Shown: positions 18,291 through 26,774 of the stretch, piece after piece
Layout: each line of letters opens with the position of its first letter
Numbering within the stretch: position 1 is the first letter of the stretch
Assembly: GCA_947564735.1 (NCBI GenBank)
Contig: CANOEC010000005.1
Location: forward strand, 66,709 to 130,708
Source: an uncultured Lachnospiraceae bacterium
Lineage (GTDB): Bacteria; Bacillota; Clostridia; Lachnospirales; Lachnospiraceae
Direction of reading: 5' to 3'
Length of the DNA: 64,000 bases
Program-made: the position numbers and the translations under genes
Notes under the pieces: model-generated
Seen by the model: the letters and a program-made list of their open reading frames with translations, nothing else
Told to the model about the DNA's origin: nothing
The model's database searches: none

Positions 18291-19019
18291 TTACGTCTTC
18301 TTTTTTCCTCTTCCGAGTTTTTCTCTTGGTTTGTGACGTTCCCTAATCATCTCATCTATTTTCCGGTAATGCTCTTCCTCTATTTTCCACCGCTCATCAT
18401 CCCGTTCTTCCTGCATCCTGAACTGATAATCCAGCTCCTTTAATATGCTGTCCTTTACTTCCGTGCACAATTCACGATTTGCGGAGCGTACCGCTTCCGT
18501 TATCATATGCTGTAACAGATATTGCAATCTCGCCGCCTTCTGGTTTTTCTCCGTATCCTCGTTATTATTCTGTTGCAATGCATCATTTTTGTCCCCGGAT
18601 AAGGCTACAATATATTTATGCGTCTTATTTCTGTCCATCTCCTCTGTTTTCTCTTCCACTCGCTCCTTTATCATGTCCATCAGCTTGTCCTCCTGCACTT
18701 CAGCTTCGCTATGCTCCTGTTTTGCTTGTTTTTTTACTATTTCTTCCATTTCGTTTGCAACCAAATCCTGCTTATCGTTGCTTGCCAGATTTGGCATTTT
18801 AAACAGCACCGTGCGGATTGCCTTTAACTGCAGACCCTGCTCTTTTAGCCGCTTGATTTCCTGTAGCTGTTTCACATCCTGCTCCGTATAATAACGGTGT
18901 CCCATTTCATTGCGCTTGATGGGAAGCTGTAATTCTTCTTCCCAATACCGCAGCACATGATTCTCTACCTGTACCTTCTTCGCCGCCTCCGATATGTAAT
19001 AGATTGTTTTTTCTTCCAT
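18291..19019 (-). CDS. MerR-type DNA-binding protein with coiled coil
   Basis: A 242-residue protein. Residues 1-75 form a MerR winged helix (YYISEAAKKVQVENHVLRYWEE, then GHRYYTEQDVKQLQEIKRLKEQG). The rest is highly charged helix with predicted coiled coil (about 90-235) and a Lys/Arg-rich end. There is no effector-binding domain. The layout recalls RacA, the chromosome-anchoring protein of Bacillus, but that is a guess from architecture. Last gene of the gdpP-rplI-dnaB unit, beyond a terminator. Confidence 0.85.
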   Translation of the reverse strand: MEEKTIYYISEAAKKVQVENHVLRYWEEELQLPIKRNEMGHRYYTEQDVKQLQEIKRLKEQGLQLKAIRTVLFKMPNLASNDKQDLVANEMEEIVKKQAKQEHSEAEVQEDKLMDMIKERVEEKTEEMDRNKTHKYIVALSGDKNDALQQNNNEDTEKNQKAARLQYLLQHMITEAVRSANRELCTEVKDSILKELDYQFRMQEERDDERWKIEEEHYRKIDEMIRERHKPREKLGRGKKKT

Positions 19020-19043
19020 CCGCTTCCCCTTTCTTCCATTGGC

Positions 19044-19080
19044 ACAAAAAAGAGACTCCCCTCTCCGGATTGTCTCTTTT
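19044..19080 (-). terminator. Terminator after dnaB
   Basis: Minus strand stem AAAAGAGAC/GTCTCTTTT (19048-19080) followed by a T-run, the complement of 19046-19051. It separates dnaB from the MerR-type gene. The 60 bases between it and dnaB hold three loose repeats of a GTCA-N6-TTTTGCAAT-like unit. Confidence 0.75.
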
Positions 19081-19139
19081 GTATACAGTGTCAGTCTTTA
19101 CTTTTACAATAACAGCCGTCACTTTTGCAATGTCAGCCT

Positions 19140-20471
19140 TTACCTTTGCAGATTTGCAAATTTGGTAAAATCGGGCAGCCATACCAGCTCTACCGTCCCG
19201 ATTGGACCATTTCTCTGTTTTGCAATGATAATCTCCGCAATTCCCTTTTTCTCTGTATCCTTATTATAATAATCGTCACGATAGATAAACATGACCACAT
19301 CGGCATCCTGCTCGATTGCACCCGACTCACGCAAATCAGATAACATCGGTCTGTGATCCGGTCTCTGCTCCACTGCACGGCTAAGCTGCGACAACGCTAT
19401 TACGGGCACATGCAATTCCCTTGCCAGCGCCTTGAGCGAACGGGAAATATCCGATATCTCCTGCTGTCTGGAATCCGTTGACCTGCCGCTTCCGGACATC
19501 AACTGCAGATAGTCAATGATAATCATCTCCAAGTTGTGTTCCAGTTTGTATTTACGGCATTTAGAGCGCAGTTCCGATATGCTGATGCCCGGCGTATCAT
19601 CAATAATAAGATTTGATTTCCCGATAACGCCTGCGCTCTCAATCAGTTTCTCCCACTCCACGTCGGACAGATTACCGGTACGCAGATGCTGGGAATCTAC
19701 ACGCGATTCCATCGAAAAAAGACGGTTGACCAACTGTTCCTTCGACATCTCCAAGCTGAAAATCGCCACTGTTTTATCCTGCTTAAAAGCCACATATTCA
19801 GCGATATTCAAGACGAACGCAGTTTTTCCCATAGAAGGTCTTGCAGCCACCAGAATGAGGTCAGAAGGCTGCATTCCGGCAGTCCGGTAATCAAGGTCAA
19901 GGAATCCGGTGGCAACGCCTGTCACATTTCCCTTATTGTGAGACGCCCTTTCTATATTGTCCATCGCATTCATGACAATCTGTCTGATTGGCACAAATTC
20001 TCCCGCATTTCTCCGCTGTACCAAATCAAAAACCCGCTTCTCCGTATCGGAAAGAATATCCTCCAGACTTTCTTTGCCTACATAGCAGGTATTGGCAATC
20101 TCCTCGTTGATGCGGATTAGTCTTCTGAGCGTCGCCTTCTCAGCCACGATATTCGCGTAATATTTTATATTTGCCGACGTGGGAACCGCAGTGATAAGGT
20201 CACGTATAAACTCCAAACTGCTCACCTCGGGCGGTACATCCTTCTCCTTCAGCCGATCCTGCAGTGTAACGAGGTCTACCGGTTTTCCTTCGTCATTCAG
20301 CTCAACCATCGTGTCAAAAAGCACACCGTATTGCTTATTATAGAAATCTTCTCCAAGTACAATTTCCGAGGCAACCACGATTGCCTCCCTATCCATTATC
20401 ATGGAACCGATAACCGACTGCTCTGCCTCCATACTGTGCGGTAATATTCTTTTGAGTAATGCTTCCTCCAA
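19140..20471 (-). CDS. dnaB: Replicative DNA helicase
   Basis: Hexameric helicase unwinding DNA at the fork. The 443 residues have the DnaB N-terminal helical domain (about 8-105; PHSMEAEQSVIGSM) and the RecA-like ATPase with Walker A AARPSMGKTAF near residue 210 and the conserved DLRESGAIEQDADVVMF. No intein. It follows rplI by 16 bases, the usual Firmicute gdpP-rplI-dnaB order. Confidence 0.98.
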   Translation of the reverse strand: MEEALLKRILPHSMEAEQSVIGSMIMDREAIVVASEIVLGEDFYNKQYGVLFDTMVELNDEGKPVDLVTLQDRLKEKDVPPEVSSLEFIRDLITAVPTSANIKYYANIVAEKATLRRLIRINEEIANTCYVGKESLEDILSDTEKRVFDLVQRRNAGEFVPIRQIVMNAMDNIERASHNKGNVTGVATGFLDLDYRTAGMQPSDLILVAARPSMGKTAFVLNIAEYVAFKQDKTVAIFSLEMSKEQLVNRLFSMESRVDSQHLRTGNLSDVEWEKLIESAGVIGKSNLIIDDTPGISISELRSKCRKYKLEHNLEMIIIDYLQLMSGSGRSTDSRQQEISDISRSLKALARELHVPVIALSQLSRAVEQRPDHRPMLSDLRESGAIEQDADVVMFIYRDDYYNKDTEKKGIAEIIIAKQRNGPIGTVELVWLPDFTKFANLQR

Positions 20472-20487
20472 TATCCGTCACCTGCCC

Positions 20488-20937
20488 CTATTGGTCCTCG
20501 ACTACTTTCACCTTCAATTTGCCGGTCACATTGGGGTGAAGCCTGACACTCACTTCATATACGCCGAGCGCCTTGATTGCCTCCGGAAGCTGGATTTTCT
20601 TTTTATCCAGTTCCAATCCGCACTGTGTCTTCACTGCAGACGCAATCTCCTTGGAAGAAACAGAACCAAAAGCCCTTCCGCCCTCACCGGACTTCATCTT
20701 GAGGGTTACTTCCTTCGTCTCAAGCACCTTCGACAGCTCCTGCGCCGCCTCTAATCTCTCCTGCGCCATTTTATCTGCATTTGCTCTCTGCAATTTTAAA
20801 TCATTCATGTTGGCGGAATTTGCTTCCAAACCAAGCTTTTTGGGAAGCACATAGTTTCTGGCATATCCGTCACTCACATTCACTATTTCGCCTTTTTTAC
20901 CCAACGATTTCACATCTTCTAATAAAATAACTTTCAT
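20488..20937 (-). CDS. rplI: 50S ribosomal protein L9
   Basis: Binds 23S rRNA domain V near the L1 stalk. The 149 residues show the N-terminal fold MKVILLEDVKSLGKKGEIVN and VSDGYARNYVLPK, a long linker helix and the C-terminal domain. Length is normal. It sits between gdpP and dnaB. Confidence 0.98.
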   Translation of the reverse strand: MKVILLEDVKSLGKKGEIVNVSDGYARNYVLPKKLGLEANSANMNDLKLQRANADKMAQERLEAAQELSKVLETKEVTLKMKSGEGGRAFGSVSSKEIASAVKTQCGLELDKKKIQLPEAIKALGVYEVSVRLHPNVTGKLKVKVVEDQ

Positions 20938-20999
20938 CTTAAATCGTGCCTCTCTTTCTCTGCATCTATGCGTTCATGAAAATGACCTCATATACGCCT

Positions 21000-23063
21000 C
21001 TAATTGTCCAGCTCGCCTTCGGCTATCATTGCATCCAGCGTTCTCTTAATGGCGGCAATTCCTTCTTCAAGGGTGCCATTCTCTATCTGTGCGCCCGCAA
21101 TATTCAAATGACCACCGCCGCCCATTCTCTCCATGACTACCTGCACATTCACCTCATCAATGGAGCGTGCGCTGATGTAGATGATACCGTTATATGGCGT
21201 CAGTATAAAGCTGGCTTTGATTCCCTTGATATTCAACAGCTCGTTTGCCGCCTGAGCGCCTACCACGGTAGGACTCGCCACATCGTCACCCGTACAAATG
21301 GATATCGCATAGGACTGCCTGTAGATTTCCGCCTGACTGACGGCATCCGCCTTTGCCTTGTATTCCGCCGCGTCATCCCTGAACAATTTTCTGACACGGG
21401 TCACGTCCGCACCGTTCCTACGCAAAAATGCTGCCGCCTCAAAGGTTCTGACACCTGTTTTCGTCATAAAATTATTCGTATCAATCATGATTCCGGAGTA
21501 CATACAATCTGCTTCCTCAGACCGCAGCCGCAGATTATCACTGATATACTGCAGAATCTCAGACACCATTTCACAAGCGGAAGAAGCATACGCTTCAATG
21601 TAAGAAAGCGTCGCGTTCTCTATTATCTCTGATCCCTGCCTGTGATGATCCAATACCACCACGGACTTACAACGCTTCAGCAGTTCCGGGCATTCGGTAA
21701 TGCTCGGTTTGTTCACATCTACTACCACGAGCACGGCATTGCTGCCAACCATGTCAATCGCCTGTGCATTGCTGATAATCATATCCTCTGCATATTCATC
21801 GCTGTTCTTAAACATCTCTACCATGGGCTGCATGGAAGCCGTCACGTCATTCAGGACAATGTGCGCCTTCTTATCAAGCACCTCTGCAATCCTGTAAATA
21901 CCAACGGACGCACCAAAACTGTCCACATCGCCCATCCGGTGTCCCATGACATAGACCTCGTCCTTGACGGAAATAATTTCCTTGAGCGCGTGTGCCTTGA
22001 CTCTCGCCTTGACACGGGTACTCTTCTCAATCTGCTGACTCTTTCCGCCGTAATAACTGACATTCTCAGGCATTTTCACAACCGCTTGGTCGCCACCGCG
22101 CCCAAGGGCAATATCTATCGCATTACGGGCAAACTCATAATTCTGCGCATAACTGAGCCCATCCAGTCCCATACCGATACTGATGGTAACAGCCATCTCA
22201 TTACCGATATTGACGGTCTTCACATCCTCCAACAGTTCAAAACGGCTCTCCTGCATCTGTATTGCCGCTTCTTTACGCATGATAACAAAATACTTGTCCT
22301 TCTCCAGTTTCTTACAAATTCCGTCCAGAGAGCCAATATATTTATTCACTTTTCTGTCAATCAATGCAATCAACAAAGAGCGTCTGACTTCTTCCACGCT
22401 CTCCAGCGCCTCGTCATAATTATCCAGATAAATCAAGGCTACTGATAAGGACTGATTGTCCACTTCCTTCAATGCAATCTTAAGCGCCGTCTCATCAAAC
22501 AGATACAATGCAATCAGATATCCGTCATATCCTTTCGCCTCGATGATATCACTGTTCTCAGCCATCTCCTTCAGGGAAATCTTCTTCATCTTGGCAATAT
22601 AATTGCCGGATTCGTACTCCACATCAAACTCTACCTCATCTTCCCCGTTGATGCCCGGAAGCTTGTCCTTTGTAATAGAGGGAAAAAGCGATGTAATCGA
22701 CTTACGATAACCTTTCTCCTGATGCACCGTATGTTCAAACGCAATGTTCGTCCAGATAATCTTGCCCGCATCATCTAACAGCGCATGTGGCAGTTCCAAA
22801 TCCCGTAGAAGCCTTCTCTGAATCTGTCCGTACTGGGTCGCAAAGCTGACCAGCTCATTCATAATCACTGGTTTATTATAGAGCATCATTGCCAGAATAA
22901 TGGCAATATAAAATATAATAAATCCGCTCAGTATCAGTCCCGCCCTGTAGTCGCCAATCATATAAATCAAAACGTCAACGGCAATCAGCAGAAATCCCAA
23001 ATATAAAGAAGACTGTAAATAAGACTTCAATCTTCCCTTTAGCTTAACACTGTTTTTCATCAT
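21000..23063 (-). CDS. gdpP: c-di-AMP phosphodiesterase GdpP
   Basis: Membrane enzyme hydrolysing cyclic di-AMP to pApA. Of 687 residues, two membrane helices lie at about 18-38 and 42-62, a PAS-like haem/ligand domain at about 85-165, a degenerate GGDEF domain at about 195-330, and DHH/DHHA1 at about 355-680. Catalytic metal ligands are visible in GHRMGDVDSFG (374-384) and DHH at 472-474; GGGGHLNIAGAQ marks DHHA1. A second Met at position 2 is an equally good start. The counterpart synthase CdaA is at 33928-34797. Confidence 0.96.
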   Translation of the reverse strand: MMKNSVKLKGRLKSYLQSSLYLGFLLIAVDVLIYMIGDYRAGLILSGFIIFYIAIILAMMLYNKPVIMNELVSFATQYGQIQRRLLRDLELPHALLDDAGKIIWTNIAFEHTVHQEKGYRKSITSLFPSITKDKLPGINGEDEVEFDVEYESGNYIAKMKKISLKEMAENSDIIEAKGYDGYLIALYLFDETALKIALKEVDNQSLSVALIYLDNYDEALESVEEVRRSLLIALIDRKVNKYIGSLDGICKKLEKDKYFVIMRKEAAIQMQESRFELLEDVKTVNIGNEMAVTISIGMGLDGLSYAQNYEFARNAIDIALGRGGDQAVVKMPENVSYYGGKSQQIEKSTRVKARVKAHALKEIISVKDEVYVMGHRMGDVDSFGASVGIYRIAEVLDKKAHIVLNDVTASMQPMVEMFKNSDEYAEDMIISNAQAIDMVGSNAVLVVVDVNKPSITECPELLKRCKSVVVLDHHRQGSEIIENATLSYIEAYASSACEMVSEILQYISDNLRLRSEEADCMYSGIMIDTNNFMTKTGVRTFEAAAFLRRNGADVTRVRKLFRDDAAEYKAKADAVSQAEIYRQSYAISICTGDDVASPTVVGAQAANELLNIKGIKASFILTPYNGIIYISARSIDEVNVQVVMERMGGGGHLNIAGAQIENGTLEEGIAAIKRTLDAMIAEGELDN

Positions 23064-23135
23064 ACTTTCATCTCTTTATCTATTCCGTGGCGCAAAATAC
23101 CTATGTTCCCATTTTTATACTTACACAACATCATA

Positions 23136-23144
23136 AGTATAGCA
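23136..23144 (-). promoter_or_regulatory. Extended -10 promoter upstream of gdpP
   Basis: Minus strand TGC TATACT, 73 bases from the gdpP start. No good -35 is visible. It would free gdpP from upstream transcription interrupted by the accessory island. Confidence 0.5.
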
Positions 23145-23215
23145 TTTTTTGCAACTTCACGCTACACCAATATATAGAGCTTTTTCGGCGAAAAATGACA
23201 GGATATGGTATCTTT

Positions 23216-23600
23216 TCATTGATTCTGCATAAAAAGGAACACTGACACAGACATCTGGCGTCCATTCTGCTTCAGATCCAGAACAACATAATCTGCTCTT
23301 ACCTCTACTACTTCTACATCTACCCATGCGCCATCAACATACTGAACAGCTGCAACATTCGCGAAGCCTTCATCGCTTGCTACCGCCTGCAATGCAACTG
23401 TCTGTGCATGTACAACAATGCTTACAATATCCTGCTCCGTCAGCACTGGTGCAACTGTCTCAAGCTCTACTACTTCAAGAGTCACACCGCATGGAACGGA
23501 ATCTGATACAGACTGTGATGATCGCTAGGAGTGGAAGGTGTGGTGGGTGTTTCTGAGGGTGTATCGGGTGTTTCTGAAGGCATGGATGGCGCAGGAAGCC
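23216..23600 (-). pseudogene. Decayed paralogue of the secreted island protein
   Basis: The open part (23216-23485) encodes LTEQDIVSIVVHAQTVALQA joined directly to YVDGAWVDVEVVEVRADYVV. Both pieces match the intact secreted protein at 25582-26481 (LTEQEIADIASHAEAAAVQG near residue 132 and YVGGLWVDIDVVEVRADHVV near residue 266), so about 110 middle residues are missing. Upstream, in another frame, is a Ser/Thr/Pro-rich stretch (SETPDTPSETPTTPSTPS, 23527-23580) that probably formed a linker. There is no signal peptide and no ribosome binding site. A deletion plus a frameshift explains it. Confidence 0.75.
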
Positions 23601-23849
23601 AACACCCTTCTTCTTCCCTAAATTCTCTCTTTCAGAAGAATAACCAGCCCACGCTTGCCACTCCTGAAAAAAATCTGCAACGGATTTCATATTTCCGTAT
23701 CGGAATTTTTTTATGACGATTTATCGGTGCTGCCTGTCTGCGATTTTTCCTCGGAGGAATATGAAATCATTTTTAAAATCCACACCTTGAACCACCATGA
23801 CAAAATGCTGCTTATCACACTGTTAAATTCTATGCAAAACAGCACATAA
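23600..23849 (+). pseudogene. Remnant of an XRE-family regulator
   Basis: On the plus strand one frame gives NSLFQKNNQPTLAT and the next frame continues KICNGFHISVSEFFYDD, which together read as the second half of an XRE helix-turn-helix domain followed by its linker. The frame changes in the A-run near 23671. The recognition-helix part and start are missing. It is a broken gene; the surviving end (to TAA at 23847) reads as a normal protein tail. Confidence 0.65.
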
Positions 23850-23907
23850 AATTAGAAGCATTCCATCTGCTCCTATTTTCGATATCAGCGTTTCCTATTT
23901 ACTTTTC

Positions 23908-24622
23908 CTAGATTTCGACTTTTGTACCGAGATATCCAGACAAGACTCCATAATGAATTGCTTTTTCATCCGTGTTCTCTGCTCTTAAAGTTTTCTTTTC
24001 TACCCCATCTTCTATTCTGTAATCCTTCAGTAACTCACCCAGCCGGTCACATGTTCCAGCCATAGTAGCTAAAATGTCAGAGATATTTAACATTTCCTTT
24101 TCTATTTCTTTAGGCAATTTTTTCTTATAAAGAAGTTTATGATTAATTTCACTCCATCCTTCTTCAAATATACTGCGTGTCTGTATTTCCACCTTAACTG
24201 TACAAACCTTATTTCCCGTTTTCTCGTCAAACATTTCATGCCGCAACGTATAATGTATAGAACGGTACATGCTCTTCTTAATATCTACATTTCTAAGATT
24301 CTCAAATGTAGCCTCTTCAAAAAATTACTTGAATCAATACCCTGTTGCCCTCAAGCGTTTTTCTAATAATTTTTTTGAGTAAATGAGCTACGTCTTTTAT
24401 GCGATATCTTACCGTATGTACATTATCTAATTTTGACAATTCTTCAATATAATTTAATGCAATCTTTTCATAATTTTCTATATTATCTGTATATATTTTT
24501 TTAATGCTCTTAAGTGTTTTCCATGGAATATTACTTTTTTCAAAATCCTGCTGACTTATCTTCATCTTTTCAAAAAACGAACGTAATTCTTTTGTATATT
24601 GCACAAAATTACCTCCTGGCAT
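23908..24622 (-). pseudogene. RelA/SpoT-domain protein with its catalytic core deleted
   Basis: Two pieces in different frames. 24317-24622 encodes the N-terminal helices (about 101 residues, ending near VRYRIKDVAHLLKKIIRKTLEGN). 23908-24305 encodes the C-terminal part, FFEEATFENLRNVDIKKS then MYRSIHYTLRHE, EIQTRSIFEEGWSEINHKL and a tail. Intact (p)ppGpp synthetases of this family carry about 100 residues between these points, including the GTP-binding and Mg-binding acidic motifs; here they are absent and a TAA lies at the junction. The surviving EIQTRS-type motif makes the family clear. It should be unable to make (p)ppGpp. Confidence 0.75.
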
Positions 24623-25130
24623 TCGCCCCGACCATAAAACCTTTTATTGCCAGTTCCAATGACTGGGGATTATAAGTACGATATTTAAACCTGCAGCATA
24701 ATAATTCAGCAAATTCCCGCAAGGATAAATTATCCTTGCTATCACAAACACTTATTCCTATACTATTCAGCAGACTAGATATTAATACACTGACAACAAA
24801 CTTCTCATTAACCCATAAAATACTGTCATCCACTTTATCCCCTAGTTGTAACGGAGACATCCTCAACATCCAATATGCCTCATATCCGTATACCTTAGCC
24901 AGATTTGTCTTATCAATATCGTGAAATTCTTTCAATCTGTATATGCCTGCATAGTAACTTAAAACAGCATACGCCAATTTTCTTCTGTCTATTCTCACAC
25001 GCTCTTCTAATCCTGCACTTTTGATAAAACATAACATCTGTTTATACCAAAATTGATATCTGCTACAGAATTGTTCAATTGTATACTCATTTAAGAGATA
25101 TGCATAATCATAGGTATCTTCCTTACTCAT
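24609..25130 (-). CDS. Unknown protein paired with the RelA/SpoT remnant
   Basis: A 173-residue soluble protein with no motif I recognise. It is helical, rich in Tyr, Leu and Lys, with aromatic pairs such as YQFWYKQML and GYEAYWMLRM. Its end overlaps the RelA/SpoT-like reading frame by 14 bases, so the two were co-translated. In toxin-antitoxin pairs of the toxSAS type an alarmone-synthetase toxin is encoded next to a small neutraliser; this gene could be such a partner, but nothing in its sequence proves it. It has an extended -10 promoter just upstream. Confidence 0.6.
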   Translation of the reverse strand: MSKEDTYDYAYLLNEYTIEQFCSRYQFWYKQMLCFIKSAGLEERVRIDRRKLAYAVLSYYAGIYRLKEFHDIDKTNLAKVYGYEAYWMLRMSPLQLGDKVDDSILWVNEKFVVSVLISSLLNSIGISVCDSKDNLSLREFAELLCCRFKYRTYNPQSLELAIKGFMVGANARR

Positions 25131-25147
25131 AATCCAGACTTCACTTT

Positions 25148-25174
25148 AGTATATCATAACGCAAGAATGTCAAA
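25148..25174 (-). promoter_or_regulatory. Promoter of the 173-residue protein gene
   Basis: Minus strand TGA TATACT (extended -10, 25148-25156) with TTGACA (25169-25174) 15 bases upstream, a short spacing. It overlaps the end of the gene remnant at 25154-25333. Confidence 0.5.
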
Positions 25175-25333
25175 AAACATATCTGTCTTGGTAAATTGCT
25201 CATACGCCAAGTATTCCGAATTTAGAATCTTCGGATCGTAAGCTTCACCATGATTTTTTGAGACATCTTTCTTGTAAGAAAAAAACTCTTCTCTGAACTC
25301 TTCGACCGCCTCTTTGTCTGATATATTATTCAA
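25154..25333 (-). pseudogene. C-terminal remnant of an unknown gene
   Basis: An open frame of 59 codons from a TTG at 25333 to TGA at 25154, with protein-like composition (KEAVEEFREEFFSYKKDV near the start, YEQFTKTDMFFDILAL at the end). A stop codon immediately precedes the TTG and no ribosome binding site is present, so this looks like the tail of a gene whose front was lost. Confidence 0.5.
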
Positions 25334-25404
25334 TTATTTTTATCGAATTAAATAAATTCTTGTTAACCCAACCATACTATTATTGTAAACTGGAATCCAC
25401 CAAT

Positions 25405-25503
25405 AAAAGAAGCCCTCCGCCCACATGTAATCGACCCTTTTATCAATTTAAATATTAGAACGTACGCCATAAACACAACGTGTTTTGCACGCTTGATTAC
25501 AAC
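25405..25503 (-). pseudogene. Duplicated 3' end of rpsR with its terminator region
   Basis: About 99 bases match the end of rpsR and the sequence after it at 26730-26828, with scattered changes. The minus strand reads VIKRAKHVVFMAYV where rpsR has [14 protein letters not shown]. The stop codon is lost. The two copies are 1,325 bases apart and bracket the secreted-protein gene. Such duplication of a conserved gene's end is typical of integration or of recombination at a gene end. Confidence 0.8.
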
Positions 25504-25521
25504 TTTTCTAATTATTTTCCC

Positions 25522-25552
25522 TATAAAAACACTGCCGCAGTCACGGCAGTGT
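25522..25552 (-). terminator. Terminator after the secreted-protein gene
   Basis: Perfect stem ACACTGCCG/CGGCAGTGT (25529-25552) with a six-base loop; TTTTTATAG follows on the minus strand. Confidence 0.85.
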
Positions 25553-25581
25553 CTTCCCCACACTCATTTTTTACTGACTAC

Positions 25582-26481
25582 TTATTTTGCAATAAAAGCA
25601 ACCACACCATTACCCTGCATATTCAATACTACATGATCTGCTCTTACTTCCACTACATCTATATCTACCCATAAACCACCTACATACTGATATGCTTCAA
25701 TCACAGCATCTTCTGTAACACCGGGCATATAGAAATTGATTGTTGCCTCAACTGCAGGAAATTGAACATCAACAACGTTAAGTACAGTTCCCTCCTGTTC
25801 AATACGAATGGAATCTACATATGCACGATTTGTTACCTTAGTAATCGTCGCTGTCATATTTGTCGTCTCACCATTTACTACAAGATTACCGCCTTGTCCT
25901 ACAGTGACTGCATTCTCAATACCCGGAGTACTGGTTACTGCATTATTATAATATTCGCCTGCTGACATATTCTTCTCGGCTGCTCTATACATATCTCCAA
26001 CATTTTCAAATCCTTCGTCATGAGCTGCACCCTGTACTGCCGCTGCCTCAGCATGAGAGGCAATATCGGCGATTTCTTGCTCTGTTAAAGAACCTGTCAT
26101 ATCAGAAGCGATATTGGGATCAAGACTACAACCAGAGCTTACAACAAGACCTTTGCCGCCATATTTCCAGTTTCCATTTGAACCTGAATATACCCAGTCA
26201 GTACCATCAAATTCAAAGGTGTAGATATAATCCGCTTCATCTTTATTTGCATTCATCCATTTAGTCCCCACGGGTACACCAGTCGGTGTATATAATCCTT
26301 GGTACACTTTACCATCGGGATTATCTTGTATAAGACCTCCATTCGTAAAGTCATAGTTGTTAAATTCTTCGCCTTCTCCTGCTGGTTTATAAGTATACTC
26401 ACTTCCTGCAAAAACCGTCATAGCAGATACCATCAATACCGCCGCAAGAACAAATGCAATACTTCCTTTTATTATTTTCAT
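25582..26481 (-). CDS. Secreted protein of unknown function
   Basis: A 299-residue exported protein. Residues 1-25 form a signal peptide ending VFAGS. The mature part has an N-terminal segment with aromatic repeats (FEFDGTDWVYSGSNGNWKYG, about 89-108), a helical stretch (130-175) and a C-terminal beta-rich domain (about 195-299) with YVGGLWVDIDVVEVRADHVV. No cell-wall anchor or catalytic motif is seen. AAGGAGG precedes the ATG; promoter and terminator are intact, so the gene is probably live. A shortened, broken paralogue is at 23216-23600. Likely lineage-specific. Confidence 0.75.
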   Translation of the reverse strand: MKIIKGSIAFVLAAVLMVSAMTVFAGSEYTYKPAGEGEEFNNYDFTNGGLIQDNPDGKVYQGLYTPTGVPVGTKWMNANKDEADYIYTFEFDGTDWVYSGSNGNWKYGGKGLVVSSGCSLDPNIASDMTGSLTEQEIADIASHAEAAAVQGAAHDEGFENVGDMYRAAEKNMSAGEYYNNAVTSTPGIENAVTVGQGGNLVVNGETTNMTATITKVTNRAYVDSIRIEQEGTVLNVVDVQFPAVEATINFYMPGVTEDAVIEAYQYVGGLWVDIDVVEVRADHVVLNMQGNGVVAFIAK

Positions 26482-26574
26482 CTTCTTTCCTCCTTACTTG
26501 GGGTTCTCACATGCTTAGTAAAAACATCCCATTTGTATTTTCTAGCTGAGTGTGAATTATGTCTTGCAGTTTAT

Positions 26575-26603
26575 ATTATACTGTAATCCGCATGCTTTTT
26601 CAA
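26575..26603 (-). promoter_or_regulatory. Promoter of the secreted-protein gene
   Basis: Minus strand TTGAAA (26598-26603), 17 bases, TATAAT (26575-26580); a strong vegetative promoter 94 bases from the start codon. Confidence 0.75.
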
Positions 26604-26643
26604 ACGTTTTTAAGAATATTTGTAAACAACAATATGTTGATTA

Positions 26644-26683
26644 CCCCCCCCCCTCAGCAACCACAACATCTTGCGGTTGCTGG
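26644..26683. repeat. Ten-C tract beside a hairpin
   Basis: Ten consecutive C (26644-26653) directly followed by stem CAGCAACC/GGTTGCTG (26655-26683). Homopolymers this long are rare in such genomes and prone to slippage. It lies between the rpsR terminator and the secreted-protein promoter. Confidence 0.8.
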
Positions 26684-26723
26684 AATATTATGGAAAATCG
26701 TACTCCTTTTGTATATAAACAGC

Positions 26724-26753
26724 AAAAAAGAGCCAACCACCCACCAGTGATTG
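26724..26753 (-). terminator. Terminator after rpsR
   Basis: Minus strand stem CAATCAC/GTGGTTG with a six-base loop, then GCTC and six T. A diverged copy is part of the duplicated segment at 25405-25440. Confidence 0.7.
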
Positions 26754-26774
26754 ACCCTTTCATCTCTTCCAATA

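Noticed and set aside
19085..19150. Loose tandem repeat after dnaB
   Set aside because: Only three imperfect units without clear boundaries; too weak to list as a repeat feature.
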